NCBI GenBank assembly: GCA_016743995.1 | Contig: JADGFG010000022.1 | Location: 1-36,814, forward strand | DNA: 36,814 nucleotides | Direction of reading: 5' to 3' | Source: Kangiellaceae bacterium | Lineage (GTDB): Bacteria > Pseudomonadota > Gammaproteobacteria > Enterobacterales > Kangiellaceae | Shown here: positions 17,401-26,518 of the stretch, piece after piece | How the letters are laid out: each line of letters starts with the position of its first letter | Position numbering within the stretch: the first letter of the stretch is position 1 | Position numbers and translations under genes: made by a program | The notes under the pieces: model-generated | Seen by the model: only the letters and a program-made list of their open reading frames with translations | The model's database searches: none | What the model was told of the DNA's origin: nothing

Positions 17401-19009
17401 TATCATATCGGTAAATAAGGCTTATAAACGTCAAACAGGTTTCTCCTCTCAATATCTGATTGGTAAGAATATTGTTGAAATCGCTGAAACCCGTCTTGCT
17501 TATAAAGTAAGTGACGAATTAATAACTCAAATAAAAGAGAATAAATCCTGGCAAGGTGAAGCCAGTATGCCACGAAAAAATTCTTCCAGCTATCCAATAG
17601 ATATTCGCATTGATGCAATCAAACACGAAAAAAACAAATCTAATTATGTTGTAATTATGAGCGAGCTAAGCTCACAGATAAGGAATAATAGCGAGACATC
17701 TACTGGTTCCTATTATGATATTTTAACCGGGTTACCAGGACTGGCACTCGCTAAAGACAGACTATCACATGCGACAGCTATTGCCCGACTACAGAACAGA
17801 GATCTTATTCTCGTACATATTGACCTGGAAAAATTTAAATTTTATACTCAGACGCTAGGAAAAGGTGGTGCCAGAGAGATAGTTGTTAATTCAAGTAACC
17901 GCATCCTGGCGTTACTAAACAAACAAGATACTCTGGCCAGAGTTAGTACTCATGAGTTTTATATTATCTTTGAAAATGTAGAACATATTGAAACAGTATC
18001 CTTCAAACTGGAGAGCATACTCAAACAACTCTCTACACCTCAAATCATTGCTAACTCTAATGTAAAAATAACTGCCAGTGCAGGTATTTCCTGTTTCCCG
18101 CTTGACGCTTCAACATCAAAAGAGCTAAGACAAACAGCTCAAAAAGCACTAGCCCAGGCACAACAGTCAGGCCCGGGAAAAATAAACTACTTTAATAAAG
18201 AAGTAAACACCCGCGCTGCGGATCGTCTGAATATGAAAGCGGCATTACATTCAGCGATACAAAACAATCAATTTTTTATCGTTTTTCAACCTCGATATCA
18301 TTTGGCTTCAAATCAGATTGCAGGCTTTGAATTATTACTAAGATGGCGAACACAAGAAGGAAACATTATTTATCCCTCTCAATTTATTCGAATAGCTGAA
18401 GAAACAGGTTTAATGGAAATGACTACTCACTGGTTAATTGAAGAGTCACTCAAGGTGCAGGCACGATGGAAAAAAGAAGGCATAAACACTATATTCGCAC
18501 TAAATCTAACGCCAGAGTATTGTAATAAAGACAATACTGCCGACTACCTGGTTGATAAACTCAGTGAAAATGGCCTTTCGCCCATGAATCTACAGATTGA
18601 AATTAGTGAAAAAGAATACTCAAAAGATATCAATAACAACCTTAAATTTGTTGCAAACCTCAGACAAAAAGGATTTGATATAACCCTCGATGATTATGGT
18701 TCCGGATCTACGCCACTGAACTACTTAAAAAATATTCCTGTACATTCTTTTAAACTGGACCGAAATTTTGTTCGTAATATCGGTAAAGATAAAAACAATG
18801 ATCATCTGGTCTGTTCAATAATCAGCATGATAAATGGCCTTAGACTTTCTTGTACTGCTAAAGGAATAGAAAACAAGGAGCAGCTCAATTTTTTAATTAA
18901 TGCAGGCTGCGAATATGGTCAGGGTTATTATTTTTCAGATCCGCTTTCTGAACCCGGAGCAAAGGATTTTATCAAAAAATACATGACAGAAGATGCATTA
19001 AAACATTAA
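14405..19009 (+). CDS. Large propeller-sensor PAS-GGDEF-EAL protein with degenerate catalytic motifs
   Basis: This protein of about 1,500 residues has an N-terminal signal (KLKKYLTFNLLLSGLLI) and about ten periplasmic two-component-propeller repeats (for example NGIVWLATNNGLNKLDG). A Y_Y_Y-like domain, one membrane helix near residue 830 (LAYLAIIFTIMIFLYRK) and two PAS-like domains follow, then GGDEF and EAL domains. The GGDEF signature reads STHEF (1181-1185), and the upstream RxxD inhibitory site reads NKQD. The EAL motif is ELL at E1309, the pair D1429-D1430 is kept, but the AEGVE motif reads AKGIE with Lys1486. It probably lacks cyclase activity, and its phosphodiesterase activity is doubtful. 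The GTG at 14405 gives the longest frame. The TTG at 14507 fits the signal peptide better. It converges with the mscS-like gene. Confidence 0.88.
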   Translation: MGILSSYSSKRGIPRLNKVFSNASQQDSKADSNTLKLKKYLTFNLLLSGLLITITNTGWCNSSKALIKHTGLKQFSIEQGLSQNTIQDIFQDNNGIVWLATNNGLNKLDGVNTEYFHGPNSVLTGQAINVVKEDSSANLWIATDETLYQIDKQRISSEAYRFPNYIKTDNTQNYVVDLIEKSVNQYWIITYKGIFILQSEGKEILPVDSMVLLAREKANITSVINTELEIWLATTKGLYRFNKKSYQIKRFVLPSPLNAAHILSMQLIDSYRLFITANSGAVEINTQLSSAIDNPLISTNRVKASVTLKNIVFYAVDDQIHAYDVKTHTSQHLFTLSEVLPRYTNFTIRNLYIDQGNRLWIGTKNQGAYVWETNTLDFHTLSNIATDNSKFKLSNNRIWNFSEDKNENLWVATDNGLNYLNLTNKTITTYLTHLTESNQYKTSKIFCLLPVNETLWLGTADGLIAFNTKSREYEVFNPDFIDADGELRIHSITSTPDGSIWMATNLGALKFNPETKVFRQNKTLRPSEASPEATFIRFDHQKLWIGYRNQLDTYDPFQKKRKTIFKVLHSTTNTPSLTDIHIDKNHLWIAFNGRGIYVIDMLLSKNNIIKQFNHSNGFIDNTVHSLLPDKNSLWASTHSGLVKFNKRDFTYLTYDYFNGLPTNEFNEGASFRTSKGKLLFGGANGILVITPDSLKEPDINTSPMITEIGTQEKKYALNGIKWENRNIQFSESDSLLLVHLSILDFISPHKWHFEYWLSGRKQTQPIEISKNEFSISNLKPGSYQLNIRAKIPGYKKFSKITTFPFKVTGEHWALFEIKSLAYLAIIFTIMIFLYRKIIANRLLTQQISGLQKKAAKLNLTILTPLKGIWEWRSNELNIDESELTIFLEYGETIQLTITQYFNSIHLDDLEQVKQKWQSFLNRNTSVISCNFRYFYINKWIHCQIYGKINEFDKNGNILQAGGNWTNTTLNSIKKEKLNLFKSAFQSTRDIIFILNKDLDIISVNKAYKRQTGFSSQYLIGKNIVEIAETRLAYKVSDELITQIKENKSWQGEASMPRKNSSSYPIDIRIDAIKHEKNKSNYVVIMSELSSQIRNNSETSTGSYYDILTGLPGLALAKDRLSHATAIARLQNRDLILVHIDLEKFKFYTQTLGKGGAREIVVNSSNRILALLNKQDTLARVSTHEFYIIFENVEHIETVSFKLESILKQLSTPQIIANSNVKITASAGISCFPLDASTSKELRQTAQKALAQAQQSGPGKINYFNKEVNTRAADRLNMKAALHSAIQNNQFFIVFQPRYHLASNQIAGFELLLRWRTQEGNIIYPSQFIRIAEETGLMEMTTHWLIEESLKVQARWKKEGINTIFALNLTPEYCNKDNTADYLVDKLSENGLSPMNLQIEISEKEYSKDINNNLKFVANLRQKGFDITLDDYGSGSTPLNYLKNIPVHSFKLDRNFVRNIGKDKNNDHLVCSIISMINGLRLSCTAKGIENKEQLNFLINAGCEYGQGYYFSDPLSEPGAKDFIKKYMTEDALKH

Positions 19010-19027
19010 AACATTTTATTGTTTTAA
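19006..19027. terminator. AT-rich hairpin between convergent genes
   Basis: TTAAAACA and TGTTTTAA form a perfect eight-pair stem around TTTTAT, spanning the stop codons of both convergent genes. It could act weakly in both directions, but the stem is almost entirely A-T. Confidence 0.35.
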
Positions 19028-20077
19028 ATTAACATCTCTCTGCGGAAATGGAATTTCAATATTTTCCTGATTAAATTCATCATAAATGCCCTCGAGTAAC
19101 AAGTCGCTAACCAGACCTCTTAATACAGGCTCTGCAACCCAGCATAGTAGCTCAAAATTCAGACTGGAATCTCCGAAACTACGCATACGCACCCTGGGTT
19201 CAGGAAAACTCTCAACCTGAGAATTTTCACTGGCAACTTTAAGTAATGCTACCCTTACCTGCGGTATATCGCTACCGTATGCAACACCTACCGGGAGGCG
19301 AAGCCGATATTTACTATGAGGACCAGCAGTTTCATTCGTTACTTTGGTGTTTCCCATTATGGCATTTGGAATGGTAATTTCCACATCCGACCGAGTTAAT
19401 ATTCGAGTACTTCGTATACCGATGTGAGTGACCAGCCCTCTCTCTCCACTATCCAATACGATAAAATCACCAATTCGATAGGGGGTATCAGCAAGAATAA
19501 AGACGCCTGCAAATAAGTTAGCTAAAGTATCTTTTGCTGCAAAGCTTAATGCTAAACCTAATATACCAGCGGAAGCAACCCAGGCAGTTACATCAATACT
19601 CCACGCGACAAAAAGAAAGTAAACGGCAACCGCATACAAAACCAGCACTGCAAGATTTTCAAACAGTGGTAATGTATGCTTTTGAACCAGCTTTACTTTC
19701 TGATTATTATGACTAAGATGTTTCAGCGCAAACTTTGAGCCGCTCAAAAAACAACGAAGCCAATAAAATACAGCGACTGAAACCAGGATCGATTTAAGCA
19801 CTGGTAGCTTTTCAACAACCAGCTCAGAACGAATCACTCCCAGGTAAATTGCCACAAGTAAAATTGACAAGCTAAACGGTTTCTTTAATAACTCAAAAAA
19901 CTGATCATCAAGAAGGTTTGCTGTTCTACTGGTCGCGTGTAGCTGTATTTTATTAATAAATCCTTTCGCAAGCCCGGAAAAAATGGCACCAATTAAAATA
20001 ATCAGCGATCCCTGGATCATTCTATTATCAGAAACGAGTGGCAAATAATCTTGAATCAGCTGTGATAACCAGTCCAT
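19016..20077 (-). CDS. MscS-family mechanosensitive ion channel
   Basis: This inner-membrane protein of 353 residues has about five predicted membrane helices before the MscS pore-lining helix. That helix lies around residues 170-200 (WVASAGILGLALSFAAKDTLANLFAGVFIL), shown by its Gly/Ala repeat pattern and written here as the span only. It is followed by the cytoplasmic beta domain (PYRIGDFIVLD, RSTRILTRSDVEITIPNA). The family opens under membrane tension to release solutes on osmotic downshock. I chose the ATG at 20077, after GAAGG. A TTG lies one codon earlier. It starts 10 bases after the nuoN stop and on the same strand, so it is probably the last gene of the nuo transcript. Confidence 0.9.
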   Translation of the reverse strand: MDWLSQLIQDYLPLVSDNRMIQGSLIILIGAIFSGLAKGFINKIQLHATSRTANLLDDQFFELLKKPFSLSILLVAIYLGVIRSELVVEKLPVLKSILVSVAVFYWLRCFLSGSKFALKHLSHNNQKVKLVQKHTLPLFENLAVLVLYAVAVYFLFVAWSIDVTAWVASAGILGLALSFAAKDTLANLFAGVFILADTPYRIGDFIVLDSGERGLVTHIGIRSTRILTRSDVEITIPNAIMGNTKVTNETAGPHSKYRLRLPVGVAYGSDIPQVRVALLKVASENSQVESFPEPRVRMRSFGDSSLNFELLCWVAEPVLRGLVSDLLLEGIYDEFNQENIEIPFPQRDVNLKQ

Positions 20078-20087
20078 CAATAAACCT

Positions 20088-21527
20088 TCAAGCTAGAACG
20101 CCAAATGCATCAAGGCAGTAATGGTAAATACTGTCTGGCATCAGACCAAATAAAATCAATAGTAGACAGTTTATACTAATTGCAATTTTGAGTGAACGAC
20201 TGCTACTTATTTCCGGGCTTTGTGTCGCGTCTTCAAAATACATTTCTTTAATGACTTTTAAATAATAAAATAAACCAATCACGGAAAAAGCTATCGCAAT
20301 AGTCGCTTCTATAATCATTCCGTTTGAAATAAGGTGACGGAAAATTTCAAGTTTTGGCCAGAATCCAATAAAGGGAGGTATTCCAGCCAGAGAGGCCATA
20401 ACTACAGTAAACATCAATGCATACCATGGGTGATATCGACCCAGGCCTCTCAAATCTGAAATTTCCTGATACTCTTTGTTTTCTACACTCATAAAGATAA
20501 CAATACCAAAACCAGCAACGGTCATAAATGCATAAACAATAATGTAATACATTGATGCTGAGTAGCTTGCGTCTGTGGCTGGCACAATTCCCAATAAAAA
20601 ATAGCCTATATGCGCAATTGCAGAATAAGCCAGTAATCGCTTTAAATTCGACTGAGATACAGCAACCAGATTACCAAAAATTATGGATAATAGTGCGATG
20701 ACCAGGATCATGTTAGTCCAGTCTTGCACAAATAGAGGAAATGCTCCCACGAGTAATCGCATTGTCATACCAAACGCTGCTATTTTAGGGACACTGGCAA
20801 TAAAAGCAGTCACAGAGCTTGGAGATCCATGATAGATATCGGGTAACCACATATGAAAAGGAACGGCACCAAACTTAAACGCAATACCAATAACGATAAA
20901 AACCAGCCCAAATTGTGAAACCAGATCGATATCATTGGTCAGGTAATTTTGCGCAACATCAGCAATAATCACACTACCACTAATGCCATAAATTAACGAA
21001 ATTCCGTAAAGTAGAAACCCTGAAGCCAGCCCTCCCATCACAAAAAACTTTACCGCTGATTCTGAAGCCAGTTTAGAATCGCGCTGCAAAGCAACTAGTG
21101 TATATAGTGATAAGGATAATAATTCAAGGCCAAGATAAACAGTCAAAAAGCTATTGGCAGAAACCATGATCATCATGCCTGAGACGGCGAAAAGCGTGAG
21201 AAGATAATACTCTCCTCGCATCATATTTCGATGACTGATAAAAGGTCTCGCGTATAGAATTGAAATAAACGTTATAAGGTAAATGGAAAGCTTAAGTACT
21301 GTAGATAATTTGTCAACAATCCAATGGCCAGAAAAGGCAATGACACTTTCATTGTTAATATGGTTGTATTCAATAAAAAATAAAATAATTAAAGTCAGCT
21401 GAGTTAAAGCATAAGTCAGATTTCGCTCTTTATCTCTCTGGAATAAATCGACAATCATAATAAAACAGATTGCACACAGTATAAAAATCTCTGATGTTAT
21501 TAATGAAAAATTGATTGAATCATTCAT
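20088..21527 (-). CDS. nuoN: NADH-quinone oxidoreductase subunit N
   Basis: This 479-residue membrane subunit is one of the three antiporter-like proton-pumping subunits of complex I. It has about 14 hydrophobic helices. The family patterns LELLSLSLYTLVALQRD, AFKFGAVPFHMWLPDIYHGSP and LLAYSAIAHIGYFLLG carry the key Glu and Lys residues of the channel. I chose the ATG at 21527, whose first base is the last base of the nuoM TAA stop, preceded by AGGGGA. A GTG three codons upstream is an alternative. It is the last nuo gene of the operon. Confidence 0.96.
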   Translation of the reverse strand: MNDSINFSLITSEIFILCAICFIMIVDLFQRDKERNLTYALTQLTLIILFFIEYNHINNESVIAFSGHWIVDKLSTVLKLSIYLITFISILYARPFISHRNMMRGEYYLLTLFAVSGMMIMVSANSFLTVYLGLELLSLSLYTLVALQRDSKLASESAVKFFVMGGLASGFLLYGISLIYGISGSVIIADVAQNYLTNDIDLVSQFGLVFIVIGIAFKFGAVPFHMWLPDIYHGSPSSVTAFIASVPKIAAFGMTMRLLVGAFPLFVQDWTNMILVIALLSIIFGNLVAVSQSNLKRLLAYSAIAHIGYFLLGIVPATDASYSASMYYIIVYAFMTVAGFGIVIFMSVENKEYQEISDLRGLGRYHPWYALMFTVVMASLAGIPPFIGFWPKLEIFRHLISNGMIIEATIAIAFSVIGLFYYLKVIKEMYFEDATQSPEISSSRSLKIAISINCLLLILFGLMPDSIYHYCLDAFGVLA

Positions 21528-23062
21528 TACGAACACATCCCCTCTGCTGATAATTTGGAGATCAGGTTACAATCGATTAAATGCTCTACACTCGTACGCA
21601 TAACTTCAAGCAGTGGGCCGGGGAATAGACCTAATAGCAAAACCAGAATAGCAAGAACGGCCATAACCAGATACTCTCGCATTTTCAAATCTCTTAGTGC
21701 CGCAACTTTTTCATTCGCTACATCACCAAAAATAACTCGTTTAAACATCCACAATGTATACGCGGCGGCTAATACCAGCGTTGTACCAGCTAACAAAGCT
21801 ATCCAGAAACTGGTTTGTAAACTTGCAACGATAACAAAGAACTCACCAATAAATCCAGAAGTACCCGGCAACCCGGAATTAGCCATTGCAAACAACATAA
21901 AGAACATGGCAAATCGCGGCATAACATTAACAACACCACCATAATCACTAATATTTCGAGAATGCAATCGGTCATAGAGTACACCGATACACAAAAAGAG
22001 CGCCCCTGAGATGAAGCCATGCGATATCATTTGCACCAGCCCACCCTGTATTGCCATAATTGCTGCATCAACCTGTTTATCAGCGAGTAATGCAAAGCTG
22101 ATAAATAAACCAAGCGTTACAAAGCCCATATGCGCAATCGACGAGTAAGCAATTAATTTTTTCATATCTTTTTGCGCCAGAGCAACAAAACCAATGTAGA
22201 CCACGGCAATTAGCGATAACACGATCATAAAATCAGCCATTACCATGGAAGCATCTGGCACAATCGGTAACATAAACCGAACAAATCCATAAGTTCCCAT
22301 CTTCAGCATAATTGCAGCCAGAATTACCGAGCCTCCTGTTGGAGCCTGTACATGCGCATCAGGCAACCAGGTGTGCACTGGCCACATAGGTACTTTTACT
22401 GCAAAGGCAATCAGGAAGGCAAAAAATATCAGTTTCTGGGTATCCAGATCGATGACCATTTGCTGAATAACCGAAATATTAAAACTATTTGCCTGTTTGC
22501 CGAGATAGATAAGTGCTATCAATAAAAAGACGGAACCAAAAAAGGTATAAATAAAGAATTTTAAAGTCGCATAAATTCGATTATCTCCGCCCCATATACC
22601 AATAATGAGAAACATGGGTATCAACATGGCTTCCCAGAACACATAAAATAATATTGAATCGGTTGCGGCAAATACACCATTCATTAAACCGCACATCACT
22701 AAAAAAGCGGCGAGATAATGAGAGCTTCTTCTTTTAATATTATTCCAGCTTGCAACAATAACAATCATAGTCATCAGTGAGGTTAAAACAATCAATGGAA
22801 GCGATATACCATCAACGCCAAGCGAATAACGAACACCTAATGAACTTATCCAGGAGCGATCTTCTGAAAACTGAAAATAATAACGACTGGTATCAAACTC
22901 TGACAAAGCCCAGAGACTTAATCCAAAAGTGACTACTGCTGCTAATAATGATAACCAGTGACTCAACCTTAAATGCTTCTGACCGGGTCCAAAAATAACC
23001 AGCATCCCGCCTAATATCGGTAGCCAGATTAACAAACTCAATATGGGTAATTTTTCTATCAT
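21527..23062 (-). CDS. nuoM: NADH-quinone oxidoreductase subunit M
   Basis: This 511-residue polytopic antiporter-like subunit of complex I pumps protons. Recognisable features are YSLGVDGISLPLIVLTSLM near residue 80, FYVFWEAMLIPMFLIIGIWGG with the key Glu, and AVKVPMWPVHTWLPDAHVQAPT with the channel Lys region, plus LIAYSSIAHMGFV. The length is normal (E. coli 509). It starts 22 bases after nuoL and shares one base with nuoN. Confidence 0.97.
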   Translation of the reverse strand: MIEKLPILSLLIWLPILGGMLVIFGPGQKHLRLSHWLSLLAAVVTFGLSLWALSEFDTSRYYFQFSEDRSWISSLGVRYSLGVDGISLPLIVLTSLMTMIVIVASWNNIKRRSSHYLAAFLVMCGLMNGVFAATDSILFYVFWEAMLIPMFLIIGIWGGDNRIYATLKFFIYTFFGSVFLLIALIYLGKQANSFNISVIQQMVIDLDTQKLIFFAFLIAFAVKVPMWPVHTWLPDAHVQAPTGGSVILAAIMLKMGTYGFVRFMLPIVPDASMVMADFMIVLSLIAVVYIGFVALAQKDMKKLIAYSSIAHMGFVTLGLFISFALLADKQVDAAIMAIQGGLVQMISHGFISGALFLCIGVLYDRLHSRNISDYGGVVNVMPRFAMFFMLFAMANSGLPGTSGFIGEFFVIVASLQTSFWIALLAGTTLVLAAAYTLWMFKRVIFGDVANEKVAALRDLKMREYLVMAVLAILVLLLGLFPGPLLEVMRTSVEHLIDCNLISKLSAEGMCS

Positions 23063-23084
23063 TCTAATCGTTAACCCTTAAATT

Positions 23085-25040
23085 CTATACAGTCAGTGTT
23101 CGCCAGTAAACCCACCCCAGAAAAGCGAGCAAACCGACTACCATTACCAAAACATAATGATATAAATATCCGGTCTGGACCTTCCTGAACTGCCCGGAAA
23201 AAGCGGCAACCGTTTTAGCACTTCCATTAACCAGCCAGCTATCAATTATTCCGGCGTCAATCCACTTCCAGCACCGTTTTCCAATACCGACACATGCCGG
23301 CGATAAATAGTCGATATAAAAACGGTCAAAATAATAATTATTCTTTAAAATATGATTAATCAGTTTGAAGCGTTTACTTAAAATTTCACGCCACTCTGGG
23401 CGCCAGATAGTAACCATGAATGCAACTGCCACACCTGCAACGGCTAGCCAGAATGGAGCCGTAAAAAAAGCATGTAAGCCGAGTTGCCAGGGATGTTGAT
23501 ATTCCTCAATCAGGGGAGTGATAACATCGTGATTCGATGCAACACTGATAGAAGAACCAAAAAATTCTCCCGACATTATGGGGCCTGATATAAACCAGCT
23601 TACAATAACTGATGGAATGGCCAACATAACCAGAGGTACCCAGACAACTGCTGGAGACTCTTTTAAATGATGACGTGTATGCTCATCCATTCTTTCCTTC
23701 GTATGAAAAACCAGGAAAAACATTCTGAAGGAATAAAGAGCAGTAAAAAACACCCCTGCCAGCACAGCATAATGGGCATAACCTGCCGCCGCAAGATGAG
23801 AGTTATCTTCGGCCAGAATGATCGCTTCCTTGGAATAAAAGCCAGAGAAAAACGGCGTACCTATAAGCGCTAACGAACCTATCAGGCAGGTAATGTAAGT
23901 GATGGGCATGTACTTTTTAAGGTTACCCATCTTACGAATATCCTGTTCATGGTGCATGGCAATTATCACAGAGCCCGCGCCAAGGAAAAGCAGCGCTTTG
24001 AAAAATGCATGAGTGACCAGGTGAAAAACCGCGATGGAATAAGCCGATGCGCCCAACGCCACAACCATATATCCCAGTTGTGATAATGTCGAATAGGCAA
24101 TCACTCGCTTAATATCATTTTGCACTACACCAAGAAATCCCATGAACAGCGCTGTTGAACCGCCAATCACTAACATCAGGTTTAACGCAACTTCTGACAA
24201 TTCAAATATGGGGGACATTCGAGTAACCATAAATATGCCGGCGGTCACCATAGTAGCAGCGTGAATTAATGCTGAAATGGGAGTCGGGCCTTCCATAGAG
24301 TCTGGTAACCAGACATGCAAGGGCATTTGGGCTGACTTCCCCATCGCACCGATAAACAAGCCAATACAAACAAAAGTAATACCAGACCAGGCCGTTTCAT
24401 CAGTCACGCCGATTGGTACATCATTAAATCCGAGATTAATCTGAGCAAATACTTCAGCGTAATCTAGTGTACCAAATATTTTATATATCCCGGCGATGCC
24501 CAGTAAAAACCCGAGATCACCAATTCGATTGACTAAAAAAGCTTTTAAATTGGCAGTAATGGCTGTGGGCTTTTTGTACCAGAAACCAATTAAAAGATAA
24601 GAAACCAGACCAACAGCTTCCCAGCCAAAAAATAGCTGAAGAAAATTATTTGACATCACTAAAGTCAACATAGCGAAGGTAAAAAGAGAGATATAGGCAA
24701 AAAACCGTTGATAACCTGGATCTTCTTTCATGTATCCAACGGTATATATATGAACCATTAAAGAAACAAAAGTCACCACAACCATCATGGTTGCAGTGAG
24801 TTGATCAACTAACAGACCCACATGTAATTCTAATTGACCCAGTTGAGCCCAGGTATATAAATCAATATTAACGGGACTAAGGCCTCCGTTCACAAACCCC
24901 ATGGCTATATTAATTGATAAAATGCAGGAAATAGCCACCGCGACAATCGTAATACGATGAGACCAGGCTTTACCAATAAAAGCAGCAATTAATGCGGCAG
25001 CCAGAGGAAAAAGCAGAATAGCGAGCAATTGATTTTGCAT
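23085..25040 (-). CDS. nuoL: NADH-quinone oxidoreductase subunit L
   Basis: This 651-residue subunit is the largest antiporter-like, distal proton-pumping subunit. Family motifs are YMKEDPGYQRFFAYISLF, LQLFFGWEAVGLVSYLLIGFW with the essential Glu, KSAQMPLHVWLPDSMEGPTP with the channel Lys, and IAYSTLSQLGYM. The C-terminal part holds the helix that lies along the membrane arm. The length fits the family (E. coli 613) with a modest extension. The ATG at 25040 is 15 bases after nuoK. Confidence 0.97.
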   Translation of the reverse strand: MQNQLLAILLFPLAAALIAAFIGKAWSHRITIVAVAISCILSINIAMGFVNGGLSPVNIDLYTWAQLGQLELHVGLLVDQLTATMMVVVTFVSLMVHIYTVGYMKEDPGYQRFFAYISLFTFAMLTLVMSNNFLQLFFGWEAVGLVSYLLIGFWYKKPTAITANLKAFLVNRIGDLGFLLGIAGIYKIFGTLDYAEVFAQINLGFNDVPIGVTDETAWSGITFVCIGLFIGAMGKSAQMPLHVWLPDSMEGPTPISALIHAATMVTAGIFMVTRMSPIFELSEVALNLMLVIGGSTALFMGFLGVVQNDIKRVIAYSTLSQLGYMVVALGASAYSIAVFHLVTHAFFKALLFLGAGSVIIAMHHEQDIRKMGNLKKYMPITYITCLIGSLALIGTPFFSGFYSKEAIILAEDNSHLAAAGYAHYAVLAGVFFTALYSFRMFFLVFHTKERMDEHTRHHLKESPAVVWVPLVMLAIPSVIVSWFISGPIMSGEFFGSSISVASNHDVITPLIEEYQHPWQLGLHAFFTAPFWLAVAGVAVAFMVTIWRPEWREILSKRFKLINHILKNNYYFDRFYIDYLSPACVGIGKRCWKWIDAGIIDSWLVNGSAKTVAAFSGQFRKVQTGYLYHYVLVMVVGLLAFLGWVYWRTLTV

Positions 25041-25055
25041 AATAATTAGCCTTAA

Positions 25056-25361
25056 CTACCCCTTCAATTGATTAAGCTGTTCCACATCAATGGTGGCTCG
25101 ATTTCTAAATAAAACAACAATAATAGCCAGACCAATAGCGGCTTCTGCTGCTGCAACGGTCAAAACAAAAAAGACAAAAACCTGGCCAGCAATATCTTCG
25201 AGAAAATGTGAAAATGCAATAAAGTTGGTATTGACTGAAAGCAACATCAATTCAATACACATGAGCAATGTAATAACATTTTTTCGATTAATGATAATAC
25301 CTGCAACACTGATAGCAAATAGTATTGCACTCAACAAGAGGTAATCAGATAACTCTATCAC
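25056..25361 (-). CDS. nuoK: NADH-quinone oxidoreductase subunit K
   Basis: This 101-residue membrane subunit has three helices and forms part of the channel between NuoA/J/H and the antiporter subunits. Two conserved membrane glutamates lie in [19 protein letters not shown] and in [13 protein letters not shown]. The start is GTG at 25361, overlapping the nuoJ stop as GTGA, so its translation is probably coupled to nuoJ. Confidence 0.96.
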   Translation of the reverse strand: MIELSDYLLLSAILFAISVAGIIINRKNVITLLMCIELMLLSVNTNFIAFSHFLEDIAGQVFVFFVLTVAAAEAAIGLAIIVVLFRNRATIDVEQLNQLKG

Positions 25362-26011
25362 GATGACGCCTCCTCATCAGTTTTCATTTCTTCTTCATCT
25401 TCTTCCTTGTCACACACGACAGGATCAATGGAAACAATTTTTAAGCGATTCTCTTTATTCGCCTCCAGCTGTTTGCTGATATTCTGTGTCTTTCTATTTT
25501 TTCGCCCACGGAACGTCAATGCAATAGCCGCAATAATGGCGACTAATAAAATAACTGCTGCAATTTCAAATGCAAGAATATATTCAGTGTATAAAACACG
25601 ACCCAACGCCTTTACATTAGAGTAATCTGCCGCTTTAGCGACAGGCGCAACATATTGAGTTGCACTAAATTCTTCGCTAGAAGTTATTCCATATAATACT
25701 GCCAGAAATAAAACGGAAATCAGTAGAGCCACCGGCAATTTTTTAACAAATCCCTGGCGTAGCGCGGCATAATCAACATCGAGCATCATAACAACAAAGA
25801 GTAACAACACCATCACAGCACCGACATAAACCACAATCAGACTGATTGCCAGAAATTCGGCTTCGAGCAACATCCAGATACCTGATGCGGCGACAAACCC
25901 CATGACAAGAAATAAAGCAGACTTAACTGAATGTTTACTACTAACGACCATTAATGCAGAAAAAATTAACACCGCAGCGTAACTGTAAAAAACAATTAAT
26001 TGAAAACTCAT
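25358..26011 (-). CDS. nuoJ: NADH-quinone oxidoreductase subunit J
   Basis: This 217-residue membrane subunit of the complex I arm has five hydrophobic helices in the first 165 residues, with the family patterns [26 protein letters not shown] and [18 protein letters not shown]. After the last helix comes an unusual hydrophilic tail of about 48 residues that ends strongly acidic ([16 protein letters not shown]). E. coli NuoJ has 184 residues, so the tail is extra. The start codon overlaps the last base of the nuoI stop. Confidence 0.95.
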   Translation of the reverse strand: MSFQLIVFYSYAAVLIFSALMVVSSKHSVKSALFLVMGFVAASGIWMLLEAEFLAISLIVVYVGAVMVLLLFVVMMLDVDYAALRQGFVKKLPVALLISVLFLAVLYGITSSEEFSATQYVAPVAKAADYSNVKALGRVLYTEYILAFEIAAVILLVAIIAAIALTFRGRKNRKTQNISKQLEANKENRLKIVSIDPVVCDKEEDEEEMKTDEEASS

Positions 26012-26502
26012 TAACGATATCTCGCATCTGCAGCTCGATCGGCAGCTATTTGTTTTTCATGTATTCGGCCAACTTCAAGCAACTTTTCTTTGGTCATAAT
26101 TTGTTCGCCTTTAGTTTCAAAATGATAATCAAAAACTCGGGTTTCGACGATAGAGTCTACCGGACAAGACTCTTCACAAAAACCACAAAAAATACACTTG
26201 AACAAATCAATTTCATATTTTGTCGTTCGACGAGTACCATCATCTGGTCGCTCGGCGGCTTCAATAGTAATTGCTGCTGCGGGGCATACCGCTTCACATA
26301 ACTTACAGGCAATGCATCTTTCTTCTCCACCAGGGTAAGTCCTTAATGCATGCAGACCTCGAAAACGAGGCGACTGAGGTGTTTTTTCCTCAGGATACTG
26401 AATGGTAATTTTTTTGCGAAACATGTTTCTCCATGTCACGCTTAAGCCTTTAAGTAGCTCAACGAGGAGGAAACTGTTAATTAACTGTTTAGCTTTTTTC
26501 AT
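26011..26502 (-). CDS. nuoI: NADH-quinone oxidoreductase subunit I
   Basis: This 163-residue peripheral arm subunit carries the two [4Fe-4S] clusters N6a and N6b. The ligands are visible as [12 protein letters not shown] and [12 protein letters not shown]. The N-terminal helix (about residues 1-25) anchors it to the membrane subunits. The length is typical (E. coli 180). It passes electrons from NuoG towards NuoB. The gene overlaps nuoJ by one base and follows nuoH by 16 bases. Confidence 0.97.
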   Translation of the reverse strand: MKKAKQLINSFLLVELLKGLSVTWRNMFRKKITIQYPEEKTPQSPRFRGLHALRTYPGGEERCIACKLCEAVCPAAAITIEAAERPDDGTRRTTKYEIDLFKCIFCGFCEESCPVDSIVETRVFDYHFETKGEQIMTKEKLLEVGRIHEKQIAADRAADARYR

Positions 26503-26518
26503 TTAAGTCTATCACTCA

